DNA from: Daedaleopsis sinensis
Lineage: Eukaryota > Basidiomycota > Agaricomycetes > Polyporales > Polyporaceae
Direction of reading: 5' to 3'
NCBI GenBank assembly: GCA_033807695.1
Contig: CM066302.1
Location: forward strand, 4,278,001-4,342,000
Length of the DNA: 64,000 nucleotides
The notes beneath the pieces are model-generated. The model saw only the letters and a program-made list of their open reading frames with translations, ran no database searches and had not been told where the DNA came from. A program made the position numbers and the translations under genes. Shown here in pieces: positions 23,409 to 33,769 of the stretch; position 1 is the stretch's first letter; each line of letters begins with the position of its first letter.

Positions 23409-24277
23409 TCACATCTCAGCCTCGTATAATGGCGGTTGCGCACCGTCGGAAGGATCCCTGTCAATGGGGCCACCTCCAAGACGAACTCCGCCATCCCTGG
23501 ACCTGCGCCCGACTACCAGCTGAGCTAGAGACACTGCGCCGGCTGGACCAACGATAGGTCTTACTCCACTGGCCTGCCCCACCAAGCCTGCTGTCTTGTG
23601 ATGTCGCGACTGCGAGATCCGCGGGCCTCGTGGATGCGCCTCCCAAGTTCTTCTACCTCGCACAAAAGCGGACGGAGGTGGACATGGAAAGGGTGTATTT
23701 GAATCTGCGGGATCGCCGTAGGTTGGAGTGGTAGATGACGGTAGAGGCGAGGGCAAATGATAATCGAGTAAATCAGGCTCTGAACGGCGAGTGCGATAGG
23801 ATGGTGGTACCGTCGAGACCGTTATGGTAGACTCCGTATCTGAGCAGGAGTCTTGCAATATATCGGCAGAGGAAGTGTTCTCGGTCTCAACAGCTGGAAT
23901 GGCGATTGGCGTAGGAGGTGTGCTGTGACTGGCCGGATCGGTGTGTGCTTTGGGGGCACGTGAGGGGGAGACTAGCCGATTCGTCAAAGTAGGAGAGGAT
24001 GGGTCTCCTGAAGATGCATCCCTTTCCTTGAGTTCGTCTACGGCGGAGATTTGAGTGAGATGTCCAAAGCTACTTGATCAGCCTATAAGGGATGCTACTC
24101 ACCTAAAGGTAAGTGATTCCCCTTGCTATTTGCGTTAAAGCTAGCATACCACAACGCAACACAGAAAGCCACTATCAGGGATCCAACGACAACTATCCTC
24201 CGTTCAGGTTGATACACGAGGAAATTGGCAAGCAGGTACTACTCACCTGGTACAGCAATGCCCGATGAGTCCGACAT
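23409..24277 (-). CDS. Tail-only single-pass membrane protein, tandem copy 2
   Basis: Three exons (24,277-24,247; 24,192-24,103; 24,037-23,409) join in phase to give 249 residues. It begins MSDSSGIAVP and goes directly into a helix (VVVGSLIVAFCVALWYASF). The tail shares with copy 1 the segments PPSYRTRRSEPDLLDY, PPPSAFVRGRR, the box RDGGVRLGGGPIDRDPSDG and the end AQPPLYEAEM. It is shorter than copy 1 by about 40 residues. Exons 1 and 2 are exactly 31 and 90 bases in both copies, while the helices have diverged. This suggests duplication followed by selection mainly on the tail. Function unknown. Confidence 0.75.
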
Positions 24278-25258
24278 GGAGTGTATCGAGGAAGTTAACG
24301 CTGACACGATGAGTCGGATGTCAAGATGATATATCGTTGCGGACGGTACGAAGCCGGGCGTCATCGGTACTATTCATACTGCACCTATTGCACCGGTCTC
24401 CGGTGTATAGATCAGCTAACTGTATTATAAGCTTTGAGATATGGGTTTGCTCGGTAGAAGGATGGAGGCCCAATATACATAAAGTAACTTGATCATCATC
24501 GCATAGCCTGCGAACCTCTCATGGATCTGGCAGATGTGTTATGAGAAGAGACGAGCGCTGTCGAAGGCGGGTTAGAGATGTCCGAACGATGTTATACACA
24601 CAACGTACGAAGAGATCAAACAATGTTGCAATGAGTCCAGTGGCAAGACCAACACCCGGCGTCGCAGAGTTACTTGAGGGGCATCGCGGTCGGAATGTTA
24701 GTTCGCATACACACTGCGACCTTAGAATAGCGATCAGTGGGAATATAGGAAGTCTGCGACCTTGATTAAGTTCTGGAAGGCATGATGCACAATACGACGT
24801 GGGGCACATGATATCAGATATCATATCGCCTCTCCAACGACGAGTTGACGGCCTCGTGAGCATCGAGGAGACGCGACATCAACCTTGGCATTTCACTGGT
24901 CAGTGGCAGATGTCCTTTCCCGTTACTCACAGAGCTCCTTTCTCCTGACAACCGATTGTCCGCGAGATTTTGAAGAATCATGACTATCACAAAGCTTCCA
25001 AATTAGTGATACACAGACAAATGGCCAAACGAACAGCACGTACTGAATAGTCAACACCATCGTGTAAACTCGCCGCTGTCATGGATGTAGTCGAGGGTCC
25101 AACAAAGTTCTGCCTTCGCAGTGACTGCGTCAAAGAACATGAGCTTCCGGGACAAAGAGCGGGCGAGACCGCGAATCACGGCCAATCTGTCAATCCTTCC
25201 AGCGCGAGCACATAAACGATTCGGATTTGCCTCCTCGGCTCACGCCCCTAGCAGCAGC
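24278..25258. other. Intergenic with shared promoter block
   Basis: The segment 24,327-24,410 matches the upstream block of tandem copy 1. The rest holds no supported gene; the genes on either side are transcribed away from each other, so this is a divergent promoter region. Confidence 0.45.
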
Positions 25259-26860
25259 ATGCTAAAGTGCCTTCGTCTCCGTAGCACACTCCTTGCGACA
25301 TTCGTGGGTCTCGTAGTCTGCGACCCCGTCATCGTCCTTACCATAGATGATGCAAACCCCCAGATAGAGTATTCGGGTCCGTGGACGAAAAACCCGATAT
25401 CAGACCCCCAGAACTTGAACAATGGAGGCTCACTCTCTTTAACAAACACCCCCAAAGCATATGCAATCTTCTCGTTCTCCGGAGGTGAGTGCTCCACCCC
25501 TCGCTGAACCGGCAGCATTCCAGCTTACGAGTTCGAACGCAACAGCGACCACAGTGTCCGTGTTCGGCTCGTTCCCGGCTGCAGGGACCTTCAACATGCA
25601 CTCGGTGTACACCATCGACGGGACCAACGCGACGGAATTCATGCCCCCCTCGACGATCTCGCACCCGGAGTACCGCCAGCGATTCTTCCAGTCGCCGTTA
25701 ATCTCCCCCGGCAGGCACCAGCTCACGATCACGAACCTCGCGCAGAACTTCTACCTCGACTATATCCAGATCACGATGGCGAATTCACCGACGTCGTCTG
25801 CACACCCTTCGTCGACGTCGGCGGCGGCACGCAGCGGCGGGACATCCATCACGCCGTCGGGGTCCTCGATAGTGACTCAAAGCCAAACATCGCCTCAATC
25901 GGCGACTAGCTCCGTGCCGCCACCCTGGTCGTCCTCGCAGCCTATTTGGACGGCCGATAGTACCTCGACAGCGAGCGAGTCCACCACGATAGCATCGGCA
26001 CTCACCTCATCTTCTCCCTCCGGCCCCGTGGAAGCGCTCACGACGAGCGAGAGTTCGTCATCGCCCGCGGGCTTAACGACAACAGGAGTTCCCCAGACGG
26101 CCGCTGCAGAGACGCAAGGGTCGCATGATACGATAAGTCCAGGCGCGTTGATCGCGGTCGGGGTCGCGAGCTCCGCGCTCTTCCTCTGCCTGATCGGGGG
26201 CATATTCCTCTGGCGGTACCGCAAGCGCACGCAGACGAAGCGGCGCAAAACCAATCTCACCCCCTTCTGTGAGTCCCGTCACATTGACTAGGGAATGTGA
26301 ACAATGGTGACACTCACGTTTGGCTGCGAGCAGATAATAGCCCATCCTCGAGATATTCCGAGAAGCGTGGCCGCGCGGGGGCCCGACGCTCGGTCCGCCG
26401 CGATCCGTCGCCGACGTCCACGGCACGCTTGAGCGTCCCGCCATACAGCTCCATGGACGAGCTCCGGAACGACGGCCGGAGCAACGCACACAGCTCGACA
26501 TCCGCAGAGTGCGTCCCAGGCCACAACGACGATCGGACAGGCAGCTTCGACCCGGCCACATACGGGACACTGGCCTCGCAGTCGCCCGTCTCACCGCAGC
26601 GTCGACACGAGAGCGGGACGTACGCATACACGTCGGCGGACTCGCCTGTCGCGACGTCGCCTGCGACGTCAGGCGGCATTGGGAAGCAGAGAAGGTGGCG
26701 GAACGACGTCGCACAGGAGATGGCGCCCCGGCGGTCTTTGGACGGAGGCGTCCGGGTCGCGGGCGGCCCTCAGGCTGACGATGACCCGGAGATGAATGAG
26801 GATGAGGTGAGGAGTACGGCGACTCTTCCGCCTCTGTATCAACAATACCCCGCGCTCTGA
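25259..26860 (+). CDS. Single-pass surface protein with galactose-binding-like ectodomain, copy A
   Basis: Three exons (25,259-25,484; 25,546-26,268; 26,331-26,860) join in phase to give 492 residues. A signal peptide (STLLATFVGLVVC) precedes a beta-sandwich ectodomain starting TIDDANPQIEYSGPW, with VSVFGSFPAAGTF and closing NFYLDYIQIT. This layout resembles galactose-binding-like or carbohydrate-binding folds common in Agaricomycete surface proteins. A long Ser/Thr stalk, a helix (GALIAVGVASSALFLCLIGG) and a basic run RKRTQTKRRK follow. The tail ends with SLDGGVRVAGGPQADD and LPPLYQQYPAL. The first intron (61 bases) was placed by comparison with copy B. A sugar-sensing or wall-sensing role is inferred. 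Confidence 0.8.
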
Positions 26861-27603
26861 CGTCTGCCAGGAGCTCGATTTTCGTTCGGGGACGTTTCTT
26901 GCTTTGACTGGGAAATGGTGTATGTCCCACTGATGTCGATCTTTCTGGTCTTGTCCCTTCGCGGTCGCTCCTTTAAACACTGCGACGTGATTGATATGTA
27001 CCGGTACGGGCTGAGTGTGGAAATGTACTTACTATGTATGCGTAGCATCGCACCGCTTGTGTACACCAGTTGTCTATTAACTGCCAGAAAGACTCCACCG
27101 AGGACATGATGCCTGGCGGAAGTAGGCGCGAGAGTGATAAATGAGAATGCCGTGCTCGGCAGAACATAGACACAACCATCTTCGACAGATGTTCTCAATT
27201 GAACGGCGGAATGTGAGTCATCTGAAAGTGAGAGAAGTGAGTATTTGCCGATCACTGGCAGTAAGCATGTTAGAAGAGACTCTGAAGCGAGGTGTGAGCA
27301 GCATTAGATAAACACTCACGCAGCTACTAGAACCACGACTGTAAACAGTCATGAAAGGACATCATACCAATACTAAGTATGGGAGCAGAACATCAACAAC
27401 GCCATCCAAGGGCCCTCCTCGAACTTTGTTATGACACGCCAGCGCAGACGTCGGCGGGAATAGACACGCTAATAGATCAGTAGCGGAAGTCGTTCCCGAA
27501 CAGGATCTCCGCCTCCACGAATCACGGATTATCTGATAATCCTCGCCCCAGACAACTTAAGCATCCGTCTCCATGATGCTCACTCCTCTGCAGAGCAGCG
27601 ACG
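26861..27603. other. Intergenic between copies A and B
   Basis: Contains the 3' flank of copy A and the promoter of copy B. No further gene seen. Confidence 0.5.
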
Positions 27604-29177
27604 ATGCTCACCCTCCCTCGCAGCACGGTCTTCGCTGCCTTAGTCGCCAGCGCAGCAGCCGACATGATCGACATGATCGACGACTCAGACTCGAGGATAG
27701 AATACGTAGGGAGCTGGGTGAAGGACCCGATACCCGACCCTGCCAACTACAACTATGCCGGCTCTCTGTCGTTCACCAACTCCACGGGAGCCAAAGCCTC
27801 GTTCACCTTCACAGGCGGTACGTTCCCGAGCACCGAACACTCGAACAAGCCAGCTGAACAGAATGTAGCCATCCAGGTAGCTGTGTTCGGGTCGTTCCCC
27901 ACTGCCGGGACATTCGCGTTCCACTCGCAGTACACGGTCGACGGCACGGACCCCGTGTCGTTCATGCCTCCTAGCACAATCACCAAGCCGGAATATCGAC
28001 AGGAGTTCTACGCGTCCGCGAAGCTCACCCCCGGGACGCACACGCTCACGATCGAGAACCTGGGGCAGGAGTTCTACCTCGACTACATCCTCCTGACCCC
28101 GGCTCCCGCGAGTCCCGGTTCGAGTTCTTCTCATCCTCCAGTATCCACTATGCCAACACCTACGACTGCATCTCCGACTCTCAAACAGAGTCCGGAGCCC
28201 GTTTCGCATGGACTGAGCTCTGCGAACACTCCATCCGACGTCGCGGTACAGTCGACATCGGAGACGACTCATACCGACGCCGCGTCGCAGAGTGTGACGG
28301 TTTCAGGTTCAAACTCATATAGTGCAACACTCACCTCTTCTGGATCATTCGTCGTTGGATTCTCATCCACCCCATTCGCAGACGGAAAGGACGTTACGGC
28401 GTCGTCGAGTTCCATAGCAAGCTCATCCGGAGGCGCAACCGCTAGTGTTGAAGATCAGGGTTCGCAAGGATTGATGCCTGGGGCGTACATCGCGATAGGC
28501 ATGGCGAGCCTCATATTGTTGGTCATCTGTATCATTGGTGGTATGTGTCTGTGGCGACGTCGTAGGCGTATACGGACCAAGGCCGACGTGACACCGTTTG
28601 GTGAGCGTGACATGCGAAGGGCGAACAAGGAGTCAGGACACTCACCAATTCCGCAGATCCTGGTCTCATGTCGCTAGCCAGCGACGATTCGGAGAAGCAT
28701 ATGCTCGCACGAGACTCGGACTATCGCAGCTCGTCGGGGACTACTGGGCCTCCATACAGCCTGGCAGACGAGTTACACCGCGAGGAGGGCGAACGCAGAC
28801 GACAAAGTGTTGATAGCACGGCTGGTCGGCTAGGAGATGGGGTCCAGGGCGAAGAAAGCCGTGAACATGGACGCACCGACCAAACCGGATACGAGGCCCT
28901 TACCTCTTCCTCGTCTACCTTTCCCCTCACCTCATCACAGCGCCGTTCTGCCCTCTCTTCCATCGCAAGTTCTCCTGCCGGTGTTGTACAACCGAAAAAA
29001 CCAAGGAACCCGTCTGCAGAGGTGACAAGTTCTGGACGGAGGCGGTCGTTGGATGGCGGAGTACGCATTGCTGGGGGCCCTCCAGGGATGCGACGGGTAA
29101 CCGACCTTGATGAGATGGAAGTAAGAAGTGCAGCGTCTACGCTGCCACCTCTGTACCAGCCCTACCTACCATCTTGA
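27604..29177 (+). CDS. Single-pass surface protein with galactose-binding-like ectodomain, copy B
   Basis: Three exons (27,604-27,817; 27,869-28,600; 28,657-29,177) give 488 residues. It parallels copy A: signal peptide (RSTVFAALVASAAA), ectodomain with DDSDSRIEYVGSW, VAVFGSFPTAGTF and EFYLDYILLT, Ser/Thr stalk, helix (AYIAIGMASLILLVICIIGG), basic RRRRRIRTK, and a tail with SLDGGVRIAGGPPG and LPPLYQPYLPS. The intron positions match copy A. Intron 1 is 51 bases, keeps the frame and has no stop, so it could be retained to add 17 residues. The comparison with copy A, whose matching intron must be removed, favours splicing. A and B are tandem paralogues in the same orientation. Function unknown. 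Confidence 0.82.
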
Positions 29178-29329
29178 CACTCTTTTAGCATCCTTCGTTC
29201 AAGGGAGACTATGCATCTTTGCGTCTCACCCGGACTCATCGAACAATCACAGACACTGTCCTTCTTGTAGCCTGTAGACAAAATAATGCAAGAGCAATTT
29301 CTAGACGTCAAGAGGAAGTTGTGGGAGAG

Positions 29330-29485
29330 GAGAGGAGGAGGAGGAGGTGAAGGAGAAGGAGGAGGTGATTATTTCGATTATTCGTCATTACCAGCGTCTA
29401 GACCTACCGTCTAGTAGTAGTTACTAGTTACTAGTGATTAGTCACCATGACTAGTAAGTAACTAGTAAGTACTAAGTAGCTGCAG
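29330..29485. repeat. Purine-rich run followed by ACTAGT-type palindromes
   Basis: A GGAGGA-type run is followed by repeated CTAGT, ACTAGT and AGTACT palindromic hexamers over about 90 bases. No gene is seen from 29,178 to 29,560. Such sequence could form cruciforms or be a decayed inverted repeat; no function is supported. Confidence 0.45.
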
Positions 29486-29559
29486 TACTTCACTACAAAT
29501 TGAAGCTTTGTAGTACAGAATTATGTACATGTAGTCTCCAAGTCTCGCCCTCGCCCGTC

Positions 29560-29987
29560 CCCCAGTTCCGTTGCCCCACTCCACGTCCAGCTGGATCAAC
29601 ACCGCCTCAACCGCCGCCGCGTCGTACGCCGTCCCGCTCTCCTTCGTCCCCGCAAGGCATTCGACAAGCGCCGGCCAGCGCGGCTTGTACTACTACATAG
29701 TACGTGCCGACGAGCCCCGCCCACGCCTTGGACGCGTATTCGTTGATCTCGCCGTACGGGCCCCAGAGCGTGAGCTGGGTGCGCGCGTTGTACTCGAGGG
29801 TACGCATCCTTTTCTCGCTTCGTTACGGTACGTCACAATAAGCGCGTTGTAATGGTCGATGAAGCGGTTCGAGAGCAGCTGACGCGCGACGTCGACGACG
29901 TCGTACTCGAACTCGAGAGCAGCTGACGCGCGACGTCGACGACGTCGTACTCGAACTCGGGCACGAGGAGGAGGAGCGGGTTCAAGA
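29560..29987 (-). pseudogene. Alpha-N-acetylglucosaminidase (GH89) C-terminal relic
   Basis: Reverse-strand frames reconstruct the C-terminal part of a NAGLU/GH89-type enzyme: FEYDVVDVARQLLS, FIDHYNALI, LEYNARTQLTLWGPYGEINE, YASKAWAGLVGTYY and YKPRWPALVECLAGTKESG. The (N/R)(T/N)Q(I/L)TLWGP...YA.K.WAGLV pattern is a good match to the family. The fragment lies in more than one frame: a perfect 44-base duplication at 29,871-29,958 shifts it, and a small TAGTAG duplication near 29,695 interrupts it. No catalytic domain is present. It ends only about 24 bases from the BTB-like gene. GH89 enzymes remove terminal GlcNAc, so loss here says nothing about other copies in the genome. Confidence 0.75.
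29871..29958. repeat. Perfect 44-base tandem duplication
   Basis: Two identical 44-base units (29,871-29,914 and 29,915-29,958) begin GAGAGCAGCTGACGCG. The unit length is not a multiple of three, so the duplication breaks the GH89 frame. Confidence 0.9.
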
Positions 29988-30010
29988 CAAGGATCTATCG
30001 ACGAGGACTA

Positions 30011-31289
30011 TCACTCTGCTGTCGGCTCTCGAAGAGCTTGTTGAACTAGCGCATGGAACTCCCGCCACCAATATCCCCGCGCGCGCTCCCAGTCTTTCTC
30101 CCACTTCCGCAAACACTCGTCGCACCAGGCAATCTCCATGTCAAACTTCCGAGAAGCAATAGGGTTGTACCGCAGCACGTCCGCCTCTCGTTTCGGTACG
30201 CTGTCAGCATTCAACTCGAGGCGCCACCATTCGATCCGGGCCTCGCTCCGAGCGCTCGACTCGCAATACCCGCGCAGACGAGTGCAGGTCTCCGAGCCCC
30301 GGCTGAGACTGACACACTTGCTGACCTCCTCCCCGCGCTTAGTCGTCGTTCCAGGCGCGAGAAGGAGCTGCTTGAGCCAGAGCGCGCGCATAGGCTCGCG
30401 GACGCGCTCGAGCACGGCCATGTCCTCCGGGGCGATGTCCAGCTTCTTGATCTTCTTCTCCTCCTTGAACACCCAGTGTTTGTGGAGCTCTGCGTTCGAC
30501 AGCAGCTCGTACAGGGCGCGCGTCATGACCCACTGGCCCGAGCCGCGCCGTTTGTGGAAGTTGTGCTCGCGCGCCATAAAGAGGAGCGTGCACACATGGG
30601 CGAGAGGCCGGGGGCGCGATGGGAAGCCACTGTGGCCCCACATGCGGCCGAGCAGCGTGTCGATATTGTTGAGAACAGGGACGGACGAAAGCGCGTGGGA
30701 GGTGATGAGCAGGTCGAATAGACGGTCCTCGGAGTGAGGTGCGTCGAGGTAGGCGCTGTGGTGATGATCGTCCTTTAGCGTGCGAAGGCCGTACTGAGTA
30801 AGGGGGTGAGAGCACGTACGCCATGTCATCACTCGCGTCGAGCATCTCCGTGAAGCCGTGAGCGGTCACCGCTGCGGGGAGCTTGTATACCGGCGGTCTC
30901 GAGCGTCGAACGGCCTTGTTCAGATTCTTCAGGATGTGGTATGCGATGTGGTTGGATGCCTTCACTAGGCGACGGGTCGGGACTTCGCGGGTCTCGTCCT
31001 GCACCCTAACGCGTATACTTGAGTGCGGATAACATCGCATCACTGTCGACACGAGAGTATGCCGTTCTGTCGAGGCGGTGGACGAGCAGTCGTTCACGTC
31101 ATTGTGCGAACTCTCGCTTCTGCTTCGCACGGACCGACCCTTTGAGTCCTTGGAGGATCGTTTCTAGAACCGGTTTATCAGCCAAATGGGAAGGGGGTGG
31201 TGGACCCAGCAGATGTGGAAACTCACCGACTTTGCGGAGTCTGTGCGACGGGTGAATACACCCTTGATAAAGGAGGCGATGGAGAACAT
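30011..31289 (-). CDS. BTB/POZ-like domain protein, copy 1
   Basis: Three exons (31,289-31,227; 31,163-30,820; 30,755-30,011) join in phase to give 383 residues. After a Ser/Arg-rich N-terminus comes a region like the BTB domains of Agaricomycete proteins: a strand-rich start (SSIRVRVQDETREVPTRRLV), RPPVYKLPAAVTAHGFTEML, then SEDRLFDLLITSHALSSVPV, where the motif matches the (E)ED(E/R)LFALL helix of this class. The C-terminal half is helical, with WWRLELNADSV and CDECLRKWEKDWERARGYWW. The paralogue at 56,247-57,566 has the same intron phases. BTB proteins often act as Cullin-3 adaptors or dimerising scaffolds; no partner can be inferred here. The BTB call rests on pattern similarity. Confidence 0.65.
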
Positions 31290-32062
31290 GGTGCAACTGA
31301 AGTTCAGCGACGTCGATGGGCGGAACAGAGTTTGTGAAAGTACGCACTGTGGCCGAGCGAGCTTTTCAATAGCAGTATGAGTGGCTCAGTGGCACAAAGC
31401 ACCTCGAGCCTCAAGGAGTGGCAAGCTAAAGCTTGCGGTGCCTCCTTACACGTAATCAGGGTTTCACCTGTGCTCATAACTCTAGATGTTGTATTCATAT
31501 GACGCTTTTGTCGGCGTTCAGGAGCCGTTCCCGTCGCTGGCAGCTTTCATACATAAGTATGTATCACTATCGGAGTCGAGGGAGAGAGGTCAGCGATCAC
31601 TGGTAAGACTTGAGTACACCTGTAAGTACTTGTGTATCTTGAGCATCGTGCCTATTACTTATTCCCGCCGCCATCTCCGCAATCCTGCAGGCACAATCAA
31701 TTGCCGGTCTTGACCTGCTAGTGCGAAGCTCCGAGTCTCTTCGAGACCAAACGCTTGGGAAATCACGGCACCTAGATTGAAATTGCCATCTCAGCATACG
31801 AACATCCTCGCCTCCACCATCACATCTGTGAAACTGAGCTCTGTCTGGTTCTGTGAGACCGTCACGAACTCAATCTCACCTGCATCATCATCTGCCACCG
31901 ATGCCGCCGAGCCCACCCACACTTGTGACTTAAGTATAGATCCTCAGGGGCCCCGGTCCTCGTCAGCATAGCCTCCCCGTCTGCACCTACGGCAGCTCTC
32001 GACCTGCGCCACCACAAACTCTGACTGCAGCTCTCACTAGCTCTCACTTCCTCTCCAGCACC
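31290..32062. other. Intergenic, divergent promoter region
   Basis: No supported gene. It separates a minus-strand and a plus-strand gene, so it should contain both promoters. Pyrimidine-rich sequence precedes the ATG at 32,063. Confidence 0.5.
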
Positions 32063-32989
32063 ATGCCGGTCCCCGCGCGCGGCCTCCTCCTGACCTACAC
32101 CGAGCCCGGACGGGCACTGGCTCCATCCACGTACGAAACATGGCACGATACCCAGCACGTCTGGCGACTCCTGAACCTCCCAGGCCCGCTTTTCCTCTCC
32201 GCCACACGCTGGACAGCTGCGGATACCAAGACGCCAGGGCACATCGCGATATACGATCTCGCCTCCCCGAGCGCGGTGTACGACCCGGGCTACGCAGCGC
32301 TCCTCGAGCCCGACTCGGGATACGACTACGACTCGGATCGGACGAGCGAGGAGAGAGAGAAAGAAAGTAGACGGCGGGAACAAAGGACAGGGACGAAGAA
32401 CGACGTACTGCAGAAAGTGGAGTCGATGGAGCGCAGGGTGTACGAGCTCATCGCGGACGAGTCCCGCGCAAGCCGCAACGTGAACGCCCCTGCATTCGAC
32501 CACGACAGGAACGAGAGCGACGAGTCGGAAGACGGGCACGGCGCAGCGCCGTGGTGCGAGCCGGGGAGGTACATGACGGTCATCGAGGTGGAGATGATGA
32601 CGTACGCGGAGGGCGAGTTCAACCGCTGGTTCGACGAGGAGCACATCCCGCTCCTCGCACGCGTGCCCGGGTGGGTGCGGAGCCGGCGGTTCGTCCTCAA
32701 GGAGGTCCTAGGAGCGGATGGATGGGACGGGGATGGGGCCGATACCGACCAGAACAGCGAGAGGGCGCGGAAACATGTGGCGGGATGCGGACGAGGGAGG
32801 GAGGTGAAGGAGGAACGGCCGCCGAAGTACCTCGCTCTTCATGAGTGGTCGTCGTTGGATGCCTTCCGATCGAAGGAGTTCAAGCGTGCGACGACGACGC
32901 CGTGGAGGACGCATGTGCTCAAGGAGGACCGGGTTTTGAAGTACGAGATTCGGGTGTTCAAGATAGCGGGGAACTGGCAACGGTTCTGA
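32063..32989 (+). CDS. Duplicated DABB/EthD-like protein, copy 1
   Basis: A single intronless exon encodes 308 residues. Two ferredoxin-like (dimeric alpha+beta barrel) units can be seen. The first, STYETWHDTQHVWRLLNL, is degenerate at the usual WYDNEH site. The second is better kept: FNRWFDEEHIPLLARVPGWV followed by RSRRFVLKEV and KYLALHEWSSLDAF. A charged, low-complexity insert (about residues 90-165) separates them. The paralogue at 53,508-54,221 has both sites intact. Proteins of this type are small, often oxidative or degradation-associated, with unknown substrates. The cytosol is likely since no signal peptide is seen. Confidence 0.75.
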   Translation: MPVPARGLLLTYTEPGRALAPSTYETWHDTQHVWRLLNLPGPLFLSATRWTAADTKTPGHIAIYDLASPSAVYDPGYAALLEPDSGYDYDSDRTSEEREKESRRREQRTGTKNDVLQKVESMERRVYELIADESRASRNVNAPAFDHDRNESDESEDGHGAAPWCEPGRYMTVIEVEMMTYAEGEFNRWFDEEHIPLLARVPGWVRSRRFVLKEVLGADGWDGDGADTDQNSERARKHVAGCGRGREVKEERPPKYLALHEWSSLDAFRSKEFKRATTTPWRTHVLKEDRVLKYEIRVFKIAGNWQRF

Positions 32990-33769
32990 TTCTACTTATC
33001 TGCAGCGTTGGCATCCTTTACTTCATGGGTTATGGAATGACATGCTCTCATGTTTACTTAGAACAATTTCGGTACTGTACTAGCCTACCTATACATGCAT
33101 TATAGTAAGCTCGCATGGAGTAAGTACGATAAAAAGACTCACTAGTATCTCCGCACACGCGTAAAGACCAGCCCCGCCGACGATCTCACACCTTTCCCCT
33201 TCTCCATTACCTCTATCGTCGACTGTTCATGGCGTCAAGATTTAGAGAATGCGGCGGATTTTGAGGGGGGGGTAGTGACCAGATAATGACACGCAAGTTC
33301 GCAGCCGGGAACGCGACCAGTGAAATTCGAACAGCAGGTAACCGAGCATCGACAAGAGACCGTTCAAGCAACAATCGGACGCTCAGCACACAGTAATCGT
33401 CGCAGCGTATACGTCAAAACCTGAGCGACGTCGGTGTAGCTCGATGAGGAGGGAGGAGGAGAGGAGGAAAACTTCGTTGGCGGCAGCCACAAGCGTGTTG
33501 TTTACCACTATTTGTCTACTACGAGCGCTTGACCCAGTTGGTCCCCCAATTAGACTGTTTGGCAGATCGTTATCACCGTGACCTCAACTACACACCGCCA
33601 TTAGGATATGGCGCATATCTCCTTGTAAAACTACGGGAAAGCTCGCATTTTAATAAGTCTTTACGAAGACGTTTAAATAGAAGGTAGAGGGGTAAGGCAG
33701 TGCTACTGCATACCCTCCTAGGCTCCTCCTCAGCCTCCGCAACTTGGGGCCTAGTAGTAGAAGTACCCT
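32990..33769. other. Intergenic with short dispersed repeat
   Basis: The segment around 33,430-33,519, purine-rich sequence ending TTTACCACTATTTGTCTAC, resembles 36,680-36,780, which sits similarly downstream of another esterase copy. No gene seen. Confidence 0.45.

Noticed and set aside
30053..30737. Long plus-strand frames opposite the BTB-like gene
   Set aside because: They mirror the coding strand's codon bias, have no motif and no paralogue; the minus-strand model is supported by splice phase and by copy 2.
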